Source: Hymenobacter nitidus
Lineage (GTDB): Bacteria; Bacteroidota; Bacteroidia; Cytophagales; Hymenobacteraceae
Direction: 5' to 3'
DNA length: 64,000 bases
Assembly (NCBI RefSeq): GCF_020447315.1
Contig: NZ_JAJADQ010000013.1
Location: forward strand, 1-64,000
This document shows, one piece after another, positions 33,632 through 42,182 of the stretch. The notes beneath the pieces were generated by a model that was not told the DNA's origin, did not search any database, and was given only the letters and a program-made list of their open reading frames with translations. How positions within the stretch are numbered: position 1 is the stretch's first letter; every line of letters starts with the position of its first letter. The translations under genes and the position numbers were made by a program.

Positions 33632-34585
33632 TTGTCAGAGCCCTCCCCCTCGCCCGCTACTACTGCCCCCGCAGCTGCTCCTGCCGACGGTAAAAAGCCC
33701 ATGTCCAACCTGGCCCAGCGCGTCCTTTTCGGCGTCATCGGAGCCGTGCTGCTGCTCGGTTCCGTATGGTACGGCGCTTGGTCGTTTGCTATTTTCTTTG
33801 CCCTGGTACAGGCCAAGATGCTGCATGAGTTCTATAGGATGATGCAGGGGGCAGGCTACAAGCCGGCAGCTATACTTGGTATCAGCATCAGCTTACTCGT
33901 TTTTGCTGCTGTATTTACGGTAGTGGCTGCAAATCATAGGAGCGCCTCGTATCTGAGGTTGGACTTTCCAGGAAGTGACGTAGCGCGCTCTGCCGGCCTT
34001 GCGGTGCTGGGTATCGTTATGCTGCTGCCTGTTATTCTTATTTTGCGGGAAATGACTGCCTGGCCCCGCGAAAACCAGGATTTCTCGCCCTTCTCCAACG
34101 TGGGGGTAGCTCTGCTGGGCCTGCTCTACGTGAGCCTGCCCATGAGCCTGCTCAATGTGGTGGCCTTCAGTGGCGACAACGGCTACGACTACCGCCGCAT
34201 CGTAGCCCTGCTATTTCTGGTCTGGTGCTCCGATATCGGGGCTTACGCGGCCGGCAAAACCTTTGGCAAGCACAAGCTGGCGCCTAAGATTTCGCCCGGC
34301 AAAACCTGGGAAGGCGCCATCGGCGGCTTCCTGCTCACGCTGGTCATGGGCTGGGTCCTGGGCTTCTGGCTCACGGATTTGTCCCTGACCTACCGCCTCG
34401 TGGCCGCCGGCACCGTGGCCCTCTTCGGCCCCCTCGGCGACCTGGCCGAATCCATGCTCAAGCGCAGCGTCGACATCAAGGACTCTGGCACCATCATGCC
34501 CGGCCACGGCGGCCTGCTCGACCGGTTCGATGCCTTCCTGTTCATCCTGCCCGTGCTGGCCCTGTTGCAGCTGCTTTTCGGCTAA
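33632..34585 (+). CDS. cdsA: phosphatidate cytidylyltransferase
   Basis: CdsA makes CDP-diacylglycerol from phosphatidate and CTP in the inner membrane, feeding phospholipid synthesis (a psd gene lies 2 kb on). Eight or so TM helices. The family signature SMLKRSVDIKDSGTIMPGHG followed by GLLDRFD is intact near the C-terminus, and SPGKTWEGAIGG precedes it. The start is uncertain: TTG 33632 gives a Pro/Ala-rich 23-residue leader (SEPSPSPATT...), whereas ATG 33701 (MSNLAQRV) gives a 294-residue protein of normal length. The latter is plausible. Confidence 0.93.
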   Translation: MSEPSPSPATTAPAAAPADGKKPMSNLAQRVLFGVIGAVLLLGSVWYGAWSFAIFFALVQAKMLHEFYRMMQGAGYKPAAILGISISLLVFAAVFTVVAANHRSASYLRLDFPGSDVARSAGLAVLGIVMLLPVILILREMTAWPRENQDFSPFSNVGVALLGLLYVSLPMSLLNVVAFSGDNGYDYRRIVALLFLVWCSDIGAYAAGKTFGKHKLAPKISPGKTWEGAIGGFLLTLVMGWVLGFWLTDLSLTYRLVAAGTVALFGPLGDLAESMLKRSVDIKDSGTIMPGHGGLLDRFDAFLFILPVLALLQLLFG

Positions 34586-34594
34586 CGAACGACG

Positions 34595-34618
34595 TTGCGA
34601 CGCATAGTCGCGTCGCAA
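34595..34618. terminator. hairpin after cdsA
   Basis: TTGCGACG pairs with CGTCGCAA over an 8-nt loop, 10 bp after the cdsA stop. There is no T run, so it is a weak terminator or a small REP-like palindrome. Confidence 0.4.
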
Positions 34619-34725
34619 TCATTGCTGATATTATGGGGTTGCGCAGTTTCACTTTGCCCAATGAGAAGGCGCAAGTAGGCATCCCCACACCCTCCAAACG
34701 CCTTTCCACCAGATAAAACAGGGTT

Positions 34726-34779
34726 GGGGAGTTCTCAAAATGCCTTTCGGCGTGCCAACATGGTATTGGAGAACTCCCC
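34726..34779. repeat. inverted repeat GGGGAGTTCTC
   Basis: Perfect 11-bp arms (34726-34736 and 34769-34779) enclose 32 nt that contain TTTCGGCGTGCCAACA. This motif recurs in the next hairpin loop. Confidence 0.65.
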
Positions 34780-34799
34780 CTATGCCTTTTCCGCATGTA

Positions 34800-34847
34800 A
34801 GAAGCCTCAGAGCAGTTTCGGCGTGTCAAAACTGCTCTGGGGCTTCT
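34800..34847. repeat. 19-bp hairpin with related half-copy
   Basis: AGAAGCCTCAGAGCAGTTT pairs with AAACTGCTCTGGGGCTTCT, with only one G-T wobble, over the loop CGGCGTGTC. The right arm is repeated as CGTGTCAAAACTGTTCTGAGG at 34863-34883, as if a second copy began there. Confidence 0.7.
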
Positions 34848-34961
34848 TCAATCCTCTTCTGTCGTGTCAAAACTGTTCTGAGGAACTTAGTGAGGCCGCT
34901 ATGGGGCTGTGGCTAAGAAAGACGCACCCCGCTGTGCTTTCCTGCGTATGGCATAATCTAC

Positions 34962-34969
34962 TACCTTTG
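34962..34969 (+). promoter_or_regulatory. putative -7 box of glutamate dehydrogenase gene
   Basis: TACCTTTG matches the Bacteroidetes -7 consensus exactly. It would give an untranslated leader of ~85 nt before ATG 35058. Confidence 0.45.
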
Positions 34970-35057
34970 GCCCCTCAATTCAGGCGTCTGGCCCCGGCTT
35001 CCCACCGCTAAGCCCCGCTTTTTCATTACCCACCCACTTCAACTTACCTCTTCCCGT

Positions 35058-36344
35058 ATGGCTGCCACCACGGTGTACAAAGAGCCGGCCCCAATCGTGG
35101 ACCGTGAAAATCCCCTGGAATCAATGATGTCGCGCTTCAACATCGCGGCGGAGATCTTAGGGCTCGACGATTCAACGTATAACGTTCTCAAAGCGCCCGA
35201 CAAGCAGGTTATCGTCAACATCCCCGTGACGATGGACAACGGCAAGGTGCGCGTCTTCGAAGGCTACCGCGTGGTGCACAACACCATTCTGGGTCCCTCG
35301 AAAGGCGGTATCCGCTACGACGTGAACGTGCACATCGACGAAGTAAAGGCCCTGGCGGCCTGGATGACGTGGAAGTGCGCCGTAGTTGACATCCCTTATG
35401 GCGGTGCCAAAGGCGGTATCATCTGCGACCCGACTACCATGAGCCCCGGTGAGCTGGAGCGCCTGACCCGCGGCTACACCCTGGCCCTGAAGGACGTATT
35501 CGGCCCCGACCGCGACATTCCAGCTCCCGACATGGGCACCGGCCCCCGGGAAATGGCTTGGCTGATGGACGAATTCTCCAAGACGGTGGGTGCTACCTCA
35601 CCCGCTGTGGTTACCGGCAAGCCGCTGGTAATGGGGGGCTCTTTGGGCCGCACTGAGGCTACCGGCCGCGGCGTAATGGTATCGGCGCTGGCTGCTATGG
35701 CCAAGCTGGGCATGAAGCCCGAAGAGTCGTCGGCCGTGGTACAGGGCTTCGGCAACGTAGGCTCCTGGGCCGCGAAGCTGCTGGCGGAGAAAGGCGTGAA
35801 AATCAAGGGCGTATCGGATATTAGCGGTGCTTATTGGAACGACAACGGCATCAACATCGACGAAGCCATTGCCTACAAAAACGTGCACAACGGCCGCCTC
35901 GAAGGCTACACCGGTGCCACCCTCATGAACGCCGATGAGCTGCTGCTCGCCGATGTGGACGTGCTGGTGCCCGCCGCCGTGGAAGACGTTATTACCGAGC
36001 ACAACGCCCACGATATCAAAGCCAAGCTGATTGTGGAAGGCGCCAACGGCCCCACCTCGGCCTCCGCCGACCCGATCATCAATGAGAAAGGTATCATGGT
36101 GGTGCCCGACATTCTGGCCAACTCCGGCGGCGTGACGGTTTCCTACTTCGAGTGGGTACAGAACCGCCTGGGCTACAAGTGGAGCGAGGACATGGTAATT
36201 GAGCGCGCCGAGCGCATCATGACCGACGCCTTCGAGAAAGTGTATGCCACGTCGCAGAAGTACAAGGTGCCCATGCGCATCGCGGCCTACGTGGTAGCTA
36301 TCGACAAAGTAGCCCAGACCTACAAGTTCCGCGGCGGCTTCTAA
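35058..36344 (+). CDS. glutamate dehydrogenase (Glu/Leu/Phe/Val family)
   Basis: A 428-residue hexamer-type enzyme interconverting glutamate and 2-oxoglutarate plus ammonia. It has GPSKGGIRY (~80-87), MTWKCAVVDIPYGGAKGG with active-site lysines K106 and K118, PAPDMGTGPREMAW (D158), and the NAD(P)-binding motif GFGNVG (230-235). It ends in the usual YRFRGGF-like tail (YKFRGGF). Length is that of bacterial GdhA/RocG. It is distinct from the ELFV paralogue at 2607-3845. A perfect 33-bp palindrome begins 3 bp after its stop codon. Confidence 0.95.
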   Translation: MAATTVYKEPAPIVDRENPLESMMSRFNIAAEILGLDDSTYNVLKAPDKQVIVNIPVTMDNGKVRVFEGYRVVHNTILGPSKGGIRYDVNVHIDEVKALAAWMTWKCAVVDIPYGGAKGGIICDPTTMSPGELERLTRGYTLALKDVFGPDRDIPAPDMGTGPREMAWLMDEFSKTVGATSPAVVTGKPLVMGGSLGRTEATGRGVMVSALAAMAKLGMKPEESSAVVQGFGNVGSWAAKLLAEKGVKIKGVSDISGAYWNDNGINIDEAIAYKNVHNGRLEGYTGATLMNADELLLADVDVLVPAAVEDVITEHNAHDIKAKLIVEGANGPTSASADPIINEKGIMVVPDILANSGGVTVSYFEWVQNRLGYKWSEDMVIERAERIMTDAFEKVYATSQKYKVPMRIAAYVVAIDKVAQTYKFRGGF

Positions 36345-36347
36345 AGA

Positions 36348-36452
36348 AGTGAATTAGCGACTTAGTGATTTAGTGAGTTTGATGTTCAATACTGCGCAAT
36401 TGGTGCAAGCGGAACGATAAACTCACTAAATCACTAAGTCGCTAATTCACTA
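36348..36452. repeat. perfect 33-bp palindrome made of tandem 8-mers
   Basis: The left arm (36348-36380) consists of the 8-nt units AGTGAATT, AGCGACTT, AGTGATTT and AGTGAGTT plus T. The right arm (36420-36452) is its exact reverse complement, and the 39-nt loop contains GCGCAATT. It starts 3 nt after the glutamate dehydrogenase stop. Related, less perfect elements lie at 37881, 42067 and 43202. Confidence 0.85.
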
Positions 36453-36478
36453 CCGCAAAGCGGCTATATTTGCTTTCG

Positions 36479-36511
36479 GATAGCCCGGGCCGGCAGGCTC
36501 GGGCTATCTTT
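36479..36511 (+). terminator. hairpin before psd
   Basis: GATAGCCCGGGC pairs with GCTCGGGCTATC (one G-T) over a 6-nt loop, followed by TTT. It is probably the terminator of the glutamate dehydrogenase transcript. The TATCTTTG at 36505-36512 within it could also serve as a -7 box for psd. Confidence 0.5.
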
Positions 36512-36632
36512 GTGTAGTTTGACACGTAAGGACTAAAACTTGCCCCAACTCAACAGTTGGCCGGTACCCGTTTCTGAATAAGCGCTTGAATCAGCGAAAA
36601 TCGATTCGTTACTCAGCGCTAATCTGCGATTT

Positions 36633-37319
36633 ATGAAGATTCACAAAGAAGGACGACGCATACTTTTCTTCACGTTGCTGGCGCTGTTGGCCATCAACCT
36701 GCTGCTGTTTCAGTTCAATGCTGACGCCGTCACTTTCAACCGCATTTTTGTCGGGGCCTCTGTCATTGCGTTTCTGCTGCTGCTGCAGTTCTTCCGCAGC
36801 CCGTTCCGCAATCTGCTTACCCACGAAGATCTGCTCATTGCCCCCGCCGACGGCAAAGTGGTCGTAATTGAGGACGTGCACGAGCCGGAGTACTTTGACG
36901 ACATGCGCAAGCAGATCAGCATCTTCATGTCGCCGATTAACGTGCACATTACCCGCAACCCGATTTCGGGCATCGTGCGCTACTTCAAGTACCATCCCGG
37001 CAACTACCTAGTGGCCTGGCACCCCAAAAGCAGCACCAAAAACGAGCGGACCACCGTGGTGGTGCAGTCGGAAGCCGGGCCCATGGTCCTGTTCCGCCAG
37101 ATTGCCGGGGCCATGGCCCGCCGCATTGTGTGGTATGTTAACGAGGGCGACGAAGTAAGCCAGGGCGAGGAGTTCGGCTTCATCAAGTTTGGCTCCCGCG
37201 TCGACCTATTCGTGCCCATCGATACCGAGGTGAAAGTGCAGATCGGGGAGAAGGTGAAAGGCGGCCAGACCGTTATTGCCCAGCTGAAAAGTACTCAGCC
37301 TTCCTTGTTCGGCAACTAA
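36633..37319 (+). CDS. psd: phosphatidylserine decarboxylase family protein
   Basis: 228 residues, the short (Psd-B/type II) form that converts phosphatidylserine to phosphatidylethanolamine. Two N-terminal hydrophobic helices (~10-28, ~36-54) anchor it in the inner membrane. IAPADGKVV (~69-77), FMSPINVHITRNP (~99-110) and the self-cleavage site FIKFGSRVDLF (G187-S188, where the pyruvoyl group forms) are intact. It works downstream of cdsA, which lies 2 kb upstream. Confidence 0.93.
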   Translation: MKIHKEGRRILFFTLLALLAINLLLFQFNADAVTFNRIFVGASVIAFLLLLQFFRSPFRNLLTHEDLLIAPADGKVVVIEDVHEPEYFDDMRKQISIFMSPINVHITRNPISGIVRYFKYHPGNYLVAWHPKSSTKNERTTVVVQSEAGPMVLFRQIAGAMARRIVWYVNEGDEVSQGEEFGFIKFGSRVDLFVPIDTEVKVQIGEKVKGGQTVIAQLKSTQPSLFGN

Positions 37320-37341
37320 GCTTTCTTCTTTCCGAAGCAAC

Positions 37342-37376
37342 AAAAAGGCCCGCGGCATTATGCTGCGGGCCTTTTT
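37342..37376. terminator. bidirectional terminator psd / fRMsr
   Basis: AAAAAGGCCCGC pairs with GCGGGCCTTTTT over an 11-nt loop between two convergent genes, with T runs in both directions. Confidence 0.85.
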
Positions 37377-37396
37377 GTATTATAAGCTTTACCTAC

Positions 37397-37879
37397 CTAA
37401 AACCAGCGGGCTGCTTGCTGCATCAGCTGCTCCAGGGCCACCTGGTCGTCCTGGTCGAAGTCGTTGAGCTGGTCGCTGTCCACGTCGAGCACGGCTACCA
37501 CCTGGCCGTCTTTGAGAATCGGCACCACAATTTCCGACTTCGACTCCGAGCTGCAGGCAATGTGACCGGGAAACTGCTCTACGTCGGGCACGAGTAGGGT
37601 TTGGGCCTGGGCCCAGCTACTGCCGCACACGCCTTTACCGTGCCGGATGCGGGTGCAGGCAATAGGACCCTGGAACGGGCCCAGCACCAGTTCGTCGTTT
37701 TTGACCAGGTAGAAGCCGACCCAGAAGAAGCCAAATGCCTGGCGCAGCGCGGCGGCGGTGTTGGCCAGGTTGGCTACCAGATCCGGCTCCCCGGTGGTCA
37801 GGGCTTCAATCTGGGGTAATAGCTGACGGTATTTTTCGGTTTTGGTGAGCGTGGTATCAAGGATGAGTTCTTCAGCCAT
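37397..37879 (-). CDS. GAF-domain free methionine-(R)-sulfoxide reductase
   Basis: A 160-residue cytosolic enzyme of the fRMsr (MsrC) family, reducing free Met-R-sulfoxide. The whole protein is one GAF domain. The three catalytic/resolving cysteines are present: C75 in GPIACTRI, C85 in GKGVCGSSW and C109 in GHIACSSES, followed by KSEIVVPI. Length is typical. It lies downstream of ribD on the same strand, with a palindromic spacer between. Confidence 0.92.
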   Translation of the reverse strand: MAEELILDTTLTKTEKYRQLLPQIEALTTGEPDLVANLANTAAALRQAFGFFWVGFYLVKNDELVLGPFQGPIACTRIRHGKGVCGSSWAQAQTLLVPDVEQFPGHIACSSESKSEIVVPILKDGQVVAVLDVDSDQLNDFDQDDQVALEQLMQQAARWF

Positions 37880-37880
37880 A

Positions 37881-38042
37881 CAGTGGTGATTTAGTGATTT
37901 AGCGACTTAGTGAGTTTTTCGCTCAACTGGCGCGGAGTGGTAGGGGTAAAACAGATGAAATGGGAAAAAGACGTTAGATGTTCCGCTGGCATAAAATTGC
38001 GTCGCCCAAACAACTCACTGAGTTGCTAAATCACCACTTCAC
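37881..38042. repeat. imperfect palindrome of the 8-mer family, fRMsr / ribD
   Basis: The left arm (37881-37917) reads AGTGGTGATTTAGTGATTT then AGCGACTTAGTGAGTT. The right arm (38010-38042) is its reverse complement but lacks one 8-nt unit (AGTGATTT). The loop is ~92 nt. The right arm runs into the ribD stop codon (38039-38041). Confidence 0.75.
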
Positions 38043-39073
38043 CGGTTGTGGTAAATGAATACGTCGTCTTCACCGAGCGAGAACTGCTCGTGCAGGCCCG
38101 ACAGGCCGTGTTTGGGTGCTGCTATGCCACCCCCCAGGGTTTTGCGGCTGCGCAGAATCCGCATTTCGTCCCAGAGCCCGTCGCGCAGCAAAGAGCTGAG
38201 CACCGTGGGCCCACCTTCCACCAGCACTGACTGCACCTGGCGCTGGTAGAGGTTGGCAAACAGCTGCGGAAACAGGTCATCGGCCTCCGAAAGCGTGATG
38301 TAGCCCAGGTTTTCCTTGGTCGGCCGCTCCCGGTAGGTGTACACCAGCGTAGGCTGCTGCCCGTCGAATAAATGATGAGTGGGCGGCAAGCTCAGGTTTT
38401 TGTCGATAACCACGCGGATGGGATTTTGTCCCGGCCATTCACGCGCATTTAGCCGTGGGTTGTCGTGCAGCGCCGTGCGGGTACCGACAAGAATGGCCTG
38501 CTCCTCGGTGCGCCACTGGTGCACCGCCGCCTGAGCCAGCGGCCCGCTAATGCGCACCGGCTGGAAATAGGGCCCGGCTAGGTAGCCGTCGGCCGTTTCA
38601 GCCCACTTCAACACTACATAAGGCCGCTGCTTTTCCTGAAACGTGAAAAAGCGGCGGTTCAGCCAGCGGCCCTCGGCTTCCAGCACCCCGGTTTCGACGT
38701 GGATACCCGCCGCCCGCAGCTTTTCCAGCCCTCGGCCGGCCACCAGCGGGTTGGGGTCGAGGTTGCACACAACTACTTCCTTCACGCCCTTGGCAATAAG
38801 CAAATCGGCGCAGGGTGGGGTTTTGCCGAAGTGAGAGCAGGGTTCCAGCGTCACGTACACGCGGCTTTGCGTGAGCAGGCGCTGGTCGGCCACCGAGGCC
38901 AGGGCGTTTACCTCGGCGTGGGGGCCGCCGTACTGCCGGTGCCAGCCTTCCCCGATAATGCGGCCCTCGTGCGTGACCACGCAGCCGACCAAAGGGTTGG
39001 GGCGGGCGTAGCCGGTGCCCAGGCGGGCCAGTTCCAGCGCGCGGAGCATCATTAAGGTGTCAAAGTCGGTCAT
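38039..39073 (-). CDS. ribD: bifunctional riboflavin deaminase/reductase
   Basis: 344 residues. The N-terminal cytidine-deaminase-like domain deaminates diaminohydroxyphosphoribosylaminopyrimidine: zinc ligands are in GPHAEVNAL (H52, E54) and LEPCSHFGKTPPC (C79, C88). The C-terminal reductase domain (~148-344) follows, with KWAETADGYL and VEGGPTVLSSLL. Length is slightly under E. coli RibD (367). It catalyses steps two and three of riboflavin synthesis; other rib genes are not in the window. The stop overlaps a palindrome. Confidence 0.95.
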   Translation of the reverse strand: MTDFDTLMMLRALELARLGTGYARPNPLVGCVVTHEGRIIGEGWHRQYGGPHAEVNALASVADQRLLTQSRVYVTLEPCSHFGKTPPCADLLIAKGVKEVVVCNLDPNPLVAGRGLEKLRAAGIHVETGVLEAEGRWLNRRFFTFQEKQRPYVVLKWAETADGYLAGPYFQPVRISGPLAQAAVHQWRTEEQAILVGTRTALHDNPRLNAREWPGQNPIRVVIDKNLSLPPTHHLFDGQQPTLVYTYRERPTKENLGYITLSEADDLFPQLFANLYQRQVQSVLVEGGPTVLSSLLRDGLWDEMRILRSRKTLGGGIAAPKHGLSGLHEQFSLGEDDVFIYHNR

Positions 39074-39165
39074 GGTGGGTTAGAGCGTAGCTTTGCAGTC
39101 CCCGAAGGTACGCACTTGCACCCGAGCCGCGCTACCCGCCGGGCTTCATCGAAGCCGTTTTGCCT

Positions 39166-40029
39166 ATGCCCACCATTCGCCAGCTGACCACCGAGCTTGC
39201 CACCGCCCTGCACGCCGTTTACCCGGTTTCGGAGGCCGACAGCATAGCCAGCATCGTGGTAGAGCACCTGCTGCAGCTTTCACCCTTGCAGCGCCGGATG
39301 CGCAGCGCCGAAGAAGTGCCGGCCCAGGTAGATGCTCAAGTCGCTCAGATTCAGGCGCGGCTGCTGCTGCACGAGCCGGTGCAGTACGTGCTGGGCGTGG
39401 CTCACTTTGCCGGCCTGGAGCTGGAGGTGACGCCCGCCACACTCATTCCCCGGCCCGAAACCGAGGAGCTGGTAGCCCTCATCATCCAAGAGCAACGGGG
39501 GCGGGCCGAGCTAACCATCGTCGATATTGGCACCGGCAGCGGCTGCATTCCCATTGCCCTGCAACAGGCCCTGCAGCCCCGGCGCATGGTGGGTGTGGAT
39601 ATCTCGGCGCCGGCGCTGGACGTGGCCCGGCGCAACGCGGCCCGCTACCAGAGCCCGGTGGAGTTTGTGCAGGCTGATATTTTAACCCAGGAACCGGATG
39701 GGATAGAGCCGGGCTCAGTGGCCGTGCTGGTCAGCAACCCGCCCTACGTGCTGGAAAACGAGCGGCCCCTGATGCGGCGCAACGTGCTGGGCTTCGAGCC
39801 GGCCACCGCCCTGTTTGTGCCCGACCACGACCCGCTGCTGTTCTACCGGCGCATTGGGGCGCTGGGGCAGCGCTGGCTGCGGCCCGGCGGCGCGCTCTAC
39901 TTCGAAATCAATGAGCAGTATGCGGCCGAGCTGGTCGAAATGCTAGGTCGGCAGGGCTACGCTAGTGTTGAGCCGCGCCAGGATATTTTCGGCAAAGACC
40001 GGATGGTGCGGGCCTCTAAAAAGGGGTAA
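39166..40029 (+). CDS. prmC: release factor glutamine N5-methyltransferase
   Basis: 287 residues from ATG 39166 (a TTG two codons upstream is less likely). PrmC methylates the GGQ glutamine of RF1/RF2 with SAM. It has an N-terminal helical domain, then IPRPETEELV (~94-103), the SAM motif VDIGTGSGCIPIAL (119-132) and the catalytic NPPY (191-194). Divergent from ribD with ~90 bp between. Confidence 0.95.
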   Translation: MPTIRQLTTELATALHAVYPVSEADSIASIVVEHLLQLSPLQRRMRSAEEVPAQVDAQVAQIQARLLLHEPVQYVLGVAHFAGLELEVTPATLIPRPETEELVALIIQEQRGRAELTIVDIGTGSGCIPIALQQALQPRRMVGVDISAPALDVARRNAARYQSPVEFVQADILTQEPDGIEPGSVAVLVSNPPYVLENERPLMRRNVLGFEPATALFVPDHDPLLFYRRIGALGQRWLRPGGALYFEINEQYAAELVEMLGRQGYASVEPRQDIFGKDRMVRASKKG

Positions 40030-40109
40030 AGTTCTCACTACCAAACCGCGTGCGGGAGGCGGGCCGCTAAACTTCTCGGCTTCTTAACGGACAAACCTTC
40101 GAAAAGCCC

Positions 40110-40117
40110 TACCTTTG
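40110..40117 (+). promoter_or_regulatory. putative -7 box of the nucleotide-sugar cluster
   Basis: TACCTTTG, an exact TAnnTTTG match, 42 bp before the GTG start of the acetyltransferase gene and at the head of a run of six same-strand genes. Confidence 0.45.
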
Positions 40118-40158
40118 CGGGCTCAAAAACTGCTGACCCGAACCCAAGCTTCTCCTCT

Positions 40159-40749
40159 GTGCCGGATGCTCCCGCCTACTTTGCGCACCCTACCGCCGTC
40201 CTCGACGAAGGCTGCCGCATTGGGGCCGGGTGCCGTATCTGGCATTTTGCCCACCTGATGCCCGGCTGCGAGCTGGGTGAAAAGTGCAGCATTGGCCAGA
40301 ACGTTATGATAGCCGACGGCGTGAAGCTGGGCCGCAACGTGAAGGTGCAAAACAACGTGAGCCTCTACACCGGCGTAGAGTGCGCCGACGACGTCTTCTT
40401 GGGCCCGTCCGTGGTGTTTACCAACGTGCGCAACCCGCGCAGCGCCGTGGTGCGCCGCGGCCAGTACCAAACCACGGTGCTGGAAAAGGGCGTCAGCATT
40501 GGGGCCAACAGCACTATCGTGTGCGGGGTCCGGCTGGGCGAATATGCCTTCGTCGGGGCCGGCTCGGTAGTCACTCGGGACGTGCCGCCGTATGCGCTAG
40601 TGTACGGCAATCCGGCGCGGCAGCACGGCTGGATGAGTGCCTTCGGGCATCGGCTGCAGTTTGATGCGGCCGGCCACGCCACCTGCCCCGAAAGCGGCGA
40701 AGAATATTTGCTTACCAATCATCAGGTTTCCCGTATTAGCATCCGCTAA
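40159..40749 (+). CDS. WbpD-like sugar N-acetyltransferase (left-handed beta-helix)
   Basis: 196 residues from GTG 40159. Hexapeptide repeats (IGAGCRIWHFAHLM, IGQNVMIADGVKLG, VKVQNNVSLYTGVEC, IGANSTIVCGVRLGEYAFVGAGSVV) make a left-handed beta-helix, ending YALVYGNPARQHGWMS. The pattern HPTAVLDEG...FTNVRNPRSAV is that of WbpD-type UDP-2-acetamido-3-amino-glucuronate N3-acetyltransferases used in O-antigen sugars. Partner genes for that route (WbpB/WbpE) are not here, so the exact substrate is open. The stop lies 17 bp before the next start. Confidence 0.85.
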   Translation: MPDAPAYFAHPTAVLDEGCRIGAGCRIWHFAHLMPGCELGEKCSIGQNVMIADGVKLGRNVKVQNNVSLYTGVECADDVFLGPSVVFTNVRNPRSAVVRRGQYQTTVLEKGVSIGANSTIVCGVRLGEYAFVGAGSVVTRDVPPYALVYGNPARQHGWMSAFGHRLQFDAAGHATCPESGEEYLLTNHQVSRISIR

Positions 40750-40765
40750 CTCTGAATTTCGCAAC

Positions 40766-42064
40766 GTGTACGAGCAACTCCTCCAGAAACAGACCAAACT
40801 GGCCGTCATCGGCCTCGGCTACGTGGGCCTTCCCATCGCCCTTGAATTTGCCCGCAAGCTCAGTGTTATCGGCTTCGACATCAACGCCGCCCGCGTTGAT
40901 TTGATGCGCAACAACATTGACCCCAGCGGCGAGCTGGAGGCCAAAGACTTCGACGGCTGCGACATCACCTTTACCGATTCGCTGGAAGTACTGCGGGAAG
41001 CTACCTTCTTCATCGTGGCCGTGCCCACGCCCATCGACGAGCACGCCATGCCCGACCTGAAGCCCCTGCTGGGCGCTTCGAGCAGCGTGGGCAAAGTGCT
41101 CAAAAAAGGCGACTACGTGGTGTTTGAAAGCACCGTGTACCCCGGCTGCACCGAGGAAGACTGCATTCCGGTAATGGAAAAGCTTTCGGGCCTGAGCTTC
41201 GCCAACGGTGACTTCAAAGTGGGCTATTCGCCCGAGCGCATCAATCCCGGCGACAAGGAGCACACCCTGACCAGCATCGTGAAGGTGGTAAGCGGCTGCG
41301 ACGCTGAGTCGCTCGACGTTATTGCCAAGCTCTACGAGCTGGTGGTGAAGGCCGGCGTGCACCGTGCCAGCAGCATCAAGGTGGCCGAGGCCGCCAAGAT
41401 CATCGAAAACACCCAGCGCGACGTCAACATTGCCCTGATGAACGAGCTGTCGATGATTTTCGACCGCATGAGCATCAACACCTACGAAGTGCTCGAAGCG
41501 GCCGGCACGAAGTGGAACTTCCTGAAGTTCTCGCCCGGCCTGGTAGGCGGCCACTGCATCGGCGTGGACCCTTACTACCTGACCTACAAGGCCAAGGAAC
41601 TGGGCTACGACGCGAAAGTTATTTTAAGCGGCCGCACCACCAACGACAACATGGGAGCTTACATCGCCCGCAAAACGGTGCAGATGATGATTAAGCAGGG
41701 CAAAGACGTGGCCAAGAGCCGCGTGCTGGTGATGGGCGCTACTTTCAAGGAAAACGTGGAAGACATCCGCAACTCCAAGGTAGCCGACGTGATTCAGGAG
41801 CTGAAGAACTTCTCCGTGAACGTGGACATCGTGGACCCGCACGCCGACTCCGATGAGCTGCACCACGAGTACGGCTTCCGTCTGACGCCCGAAACCGACA
41901 TTCGCAAAGACTACGACGCGGTAATCGTGGCCGTTAGTCACCAGCCCTATCTGGCCCACGACGAAGCGTACTTTGAGTCGATTACGTCGGAAAACCCGGT
42001 GCTGGTCGATATCAAAGGCCTCTACCGGGGCAAGATGAAGGACCTGCAGTACTGGAGCCTGTAA
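40766..42064 (+). CDS. UDP-N-acetyl-hexosamine 6-dehydrogenase (WbpO/TviB-like)
   Basis: 432 residues starting at GTG 40766 (VYEQLLQKQTKLAVIGLGYVGLP; the longer upstream frame overlaps the previous gene). It oxidises C6 of a UDP-HexNAc to the uronate with 2 NAD+. The Rossmann motif is GLGYVGLP (16-23), and the catalytic cysteine is in GGHCIGVDPYYL (C264). The overall pattern matches WbpO/TviB, which act on UDP-GalNAc/UDP-GlcNAc. With the WbpP-like epimerase three genes on, it would yield UDP-GalNAcA. Confidence 0.9.
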   Translation: MYEQLLQKQTKLAVIGLGYVGLPIALEFARKLSVIGFDINAARVDLMRNNIDPSGELEAKDFDGCDITFTDSLEVLREATFFIVAVPTPIDEHAMPDLKPLLGASSSVGKVLKKGDYVVFESTVYPGCTEEDCIPVMEKLSGLSFANGDFKVGYSPERINPGDKEHTLTSIVKVVSGCDAESLDVIAKLYELVVKAGVHRASSIKVAEAAKIIENTQRDVNIALMNELSMIFDRMSINTYEVLEAAGTKWNFLKFSPGLVGGHCIGVDPYYLTYKAKELGYDAKVILSGRTTNDNMGAYIARKTVQMMIKQGKDVAKSRVLVMGATFKENVEDIRNSKVADVIQELKNFSVNVDIVDPHADSDELHHEYGFRLTPETDIRKDYDAVIVAVSHQPYLAHDEAYFESITSENPVLVDIKGLYRGKMKDLQYWSL

Positions 42065-42066
42065 CT

Positions 42067-42176
42067 GTGAGTCAGGGAGTTAGTGAATTAGTGAGTTTTA
42101 TATTCGGCTTGCGCCACTTGCGCGATATTGAACAACAAACTCACCAAGTTGCTAAGTCGCTAAATCACTAAATCAC
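42067..42176. repeat. imperfect palindrome of the 8-mer family, dehydrogenase / galE
   Basis: The left arm is GTGAGTCAGGGAGTTAGTGA...GTGAGTTT (42067-42098). The right arm AAACTCACCAAGTTGCTAAG, then TCGCTAAATCACTAAATCAC (42137-42176), again shows 8-nt periodicity. It starts 2 nt after the dehydrogenase stop and ends 7 nt before galE. Confidence 0.75.
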
Positions 42177-42182
42177 ACCAAG

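Larger units (their letters stand above)
34586..35057. other. 472-bp non-coding region with stacked hairpins
   Basis: It holds three separate hairpins (34595-34618, 34726-34779, 34800-34847), a repeated motif CGGCGTGYCAA, and the -7 box of the glutamate dehydrogenase gene. No convincing coding sequence is present. Confidence 0.6.

Noticed and set aside
36348..36452. CRISPR-like array from short repeated units
   Set aside because: Units are 8 nt, directly adjacent with no spacers, and mirrored into a hairpin; no cas genes are present.
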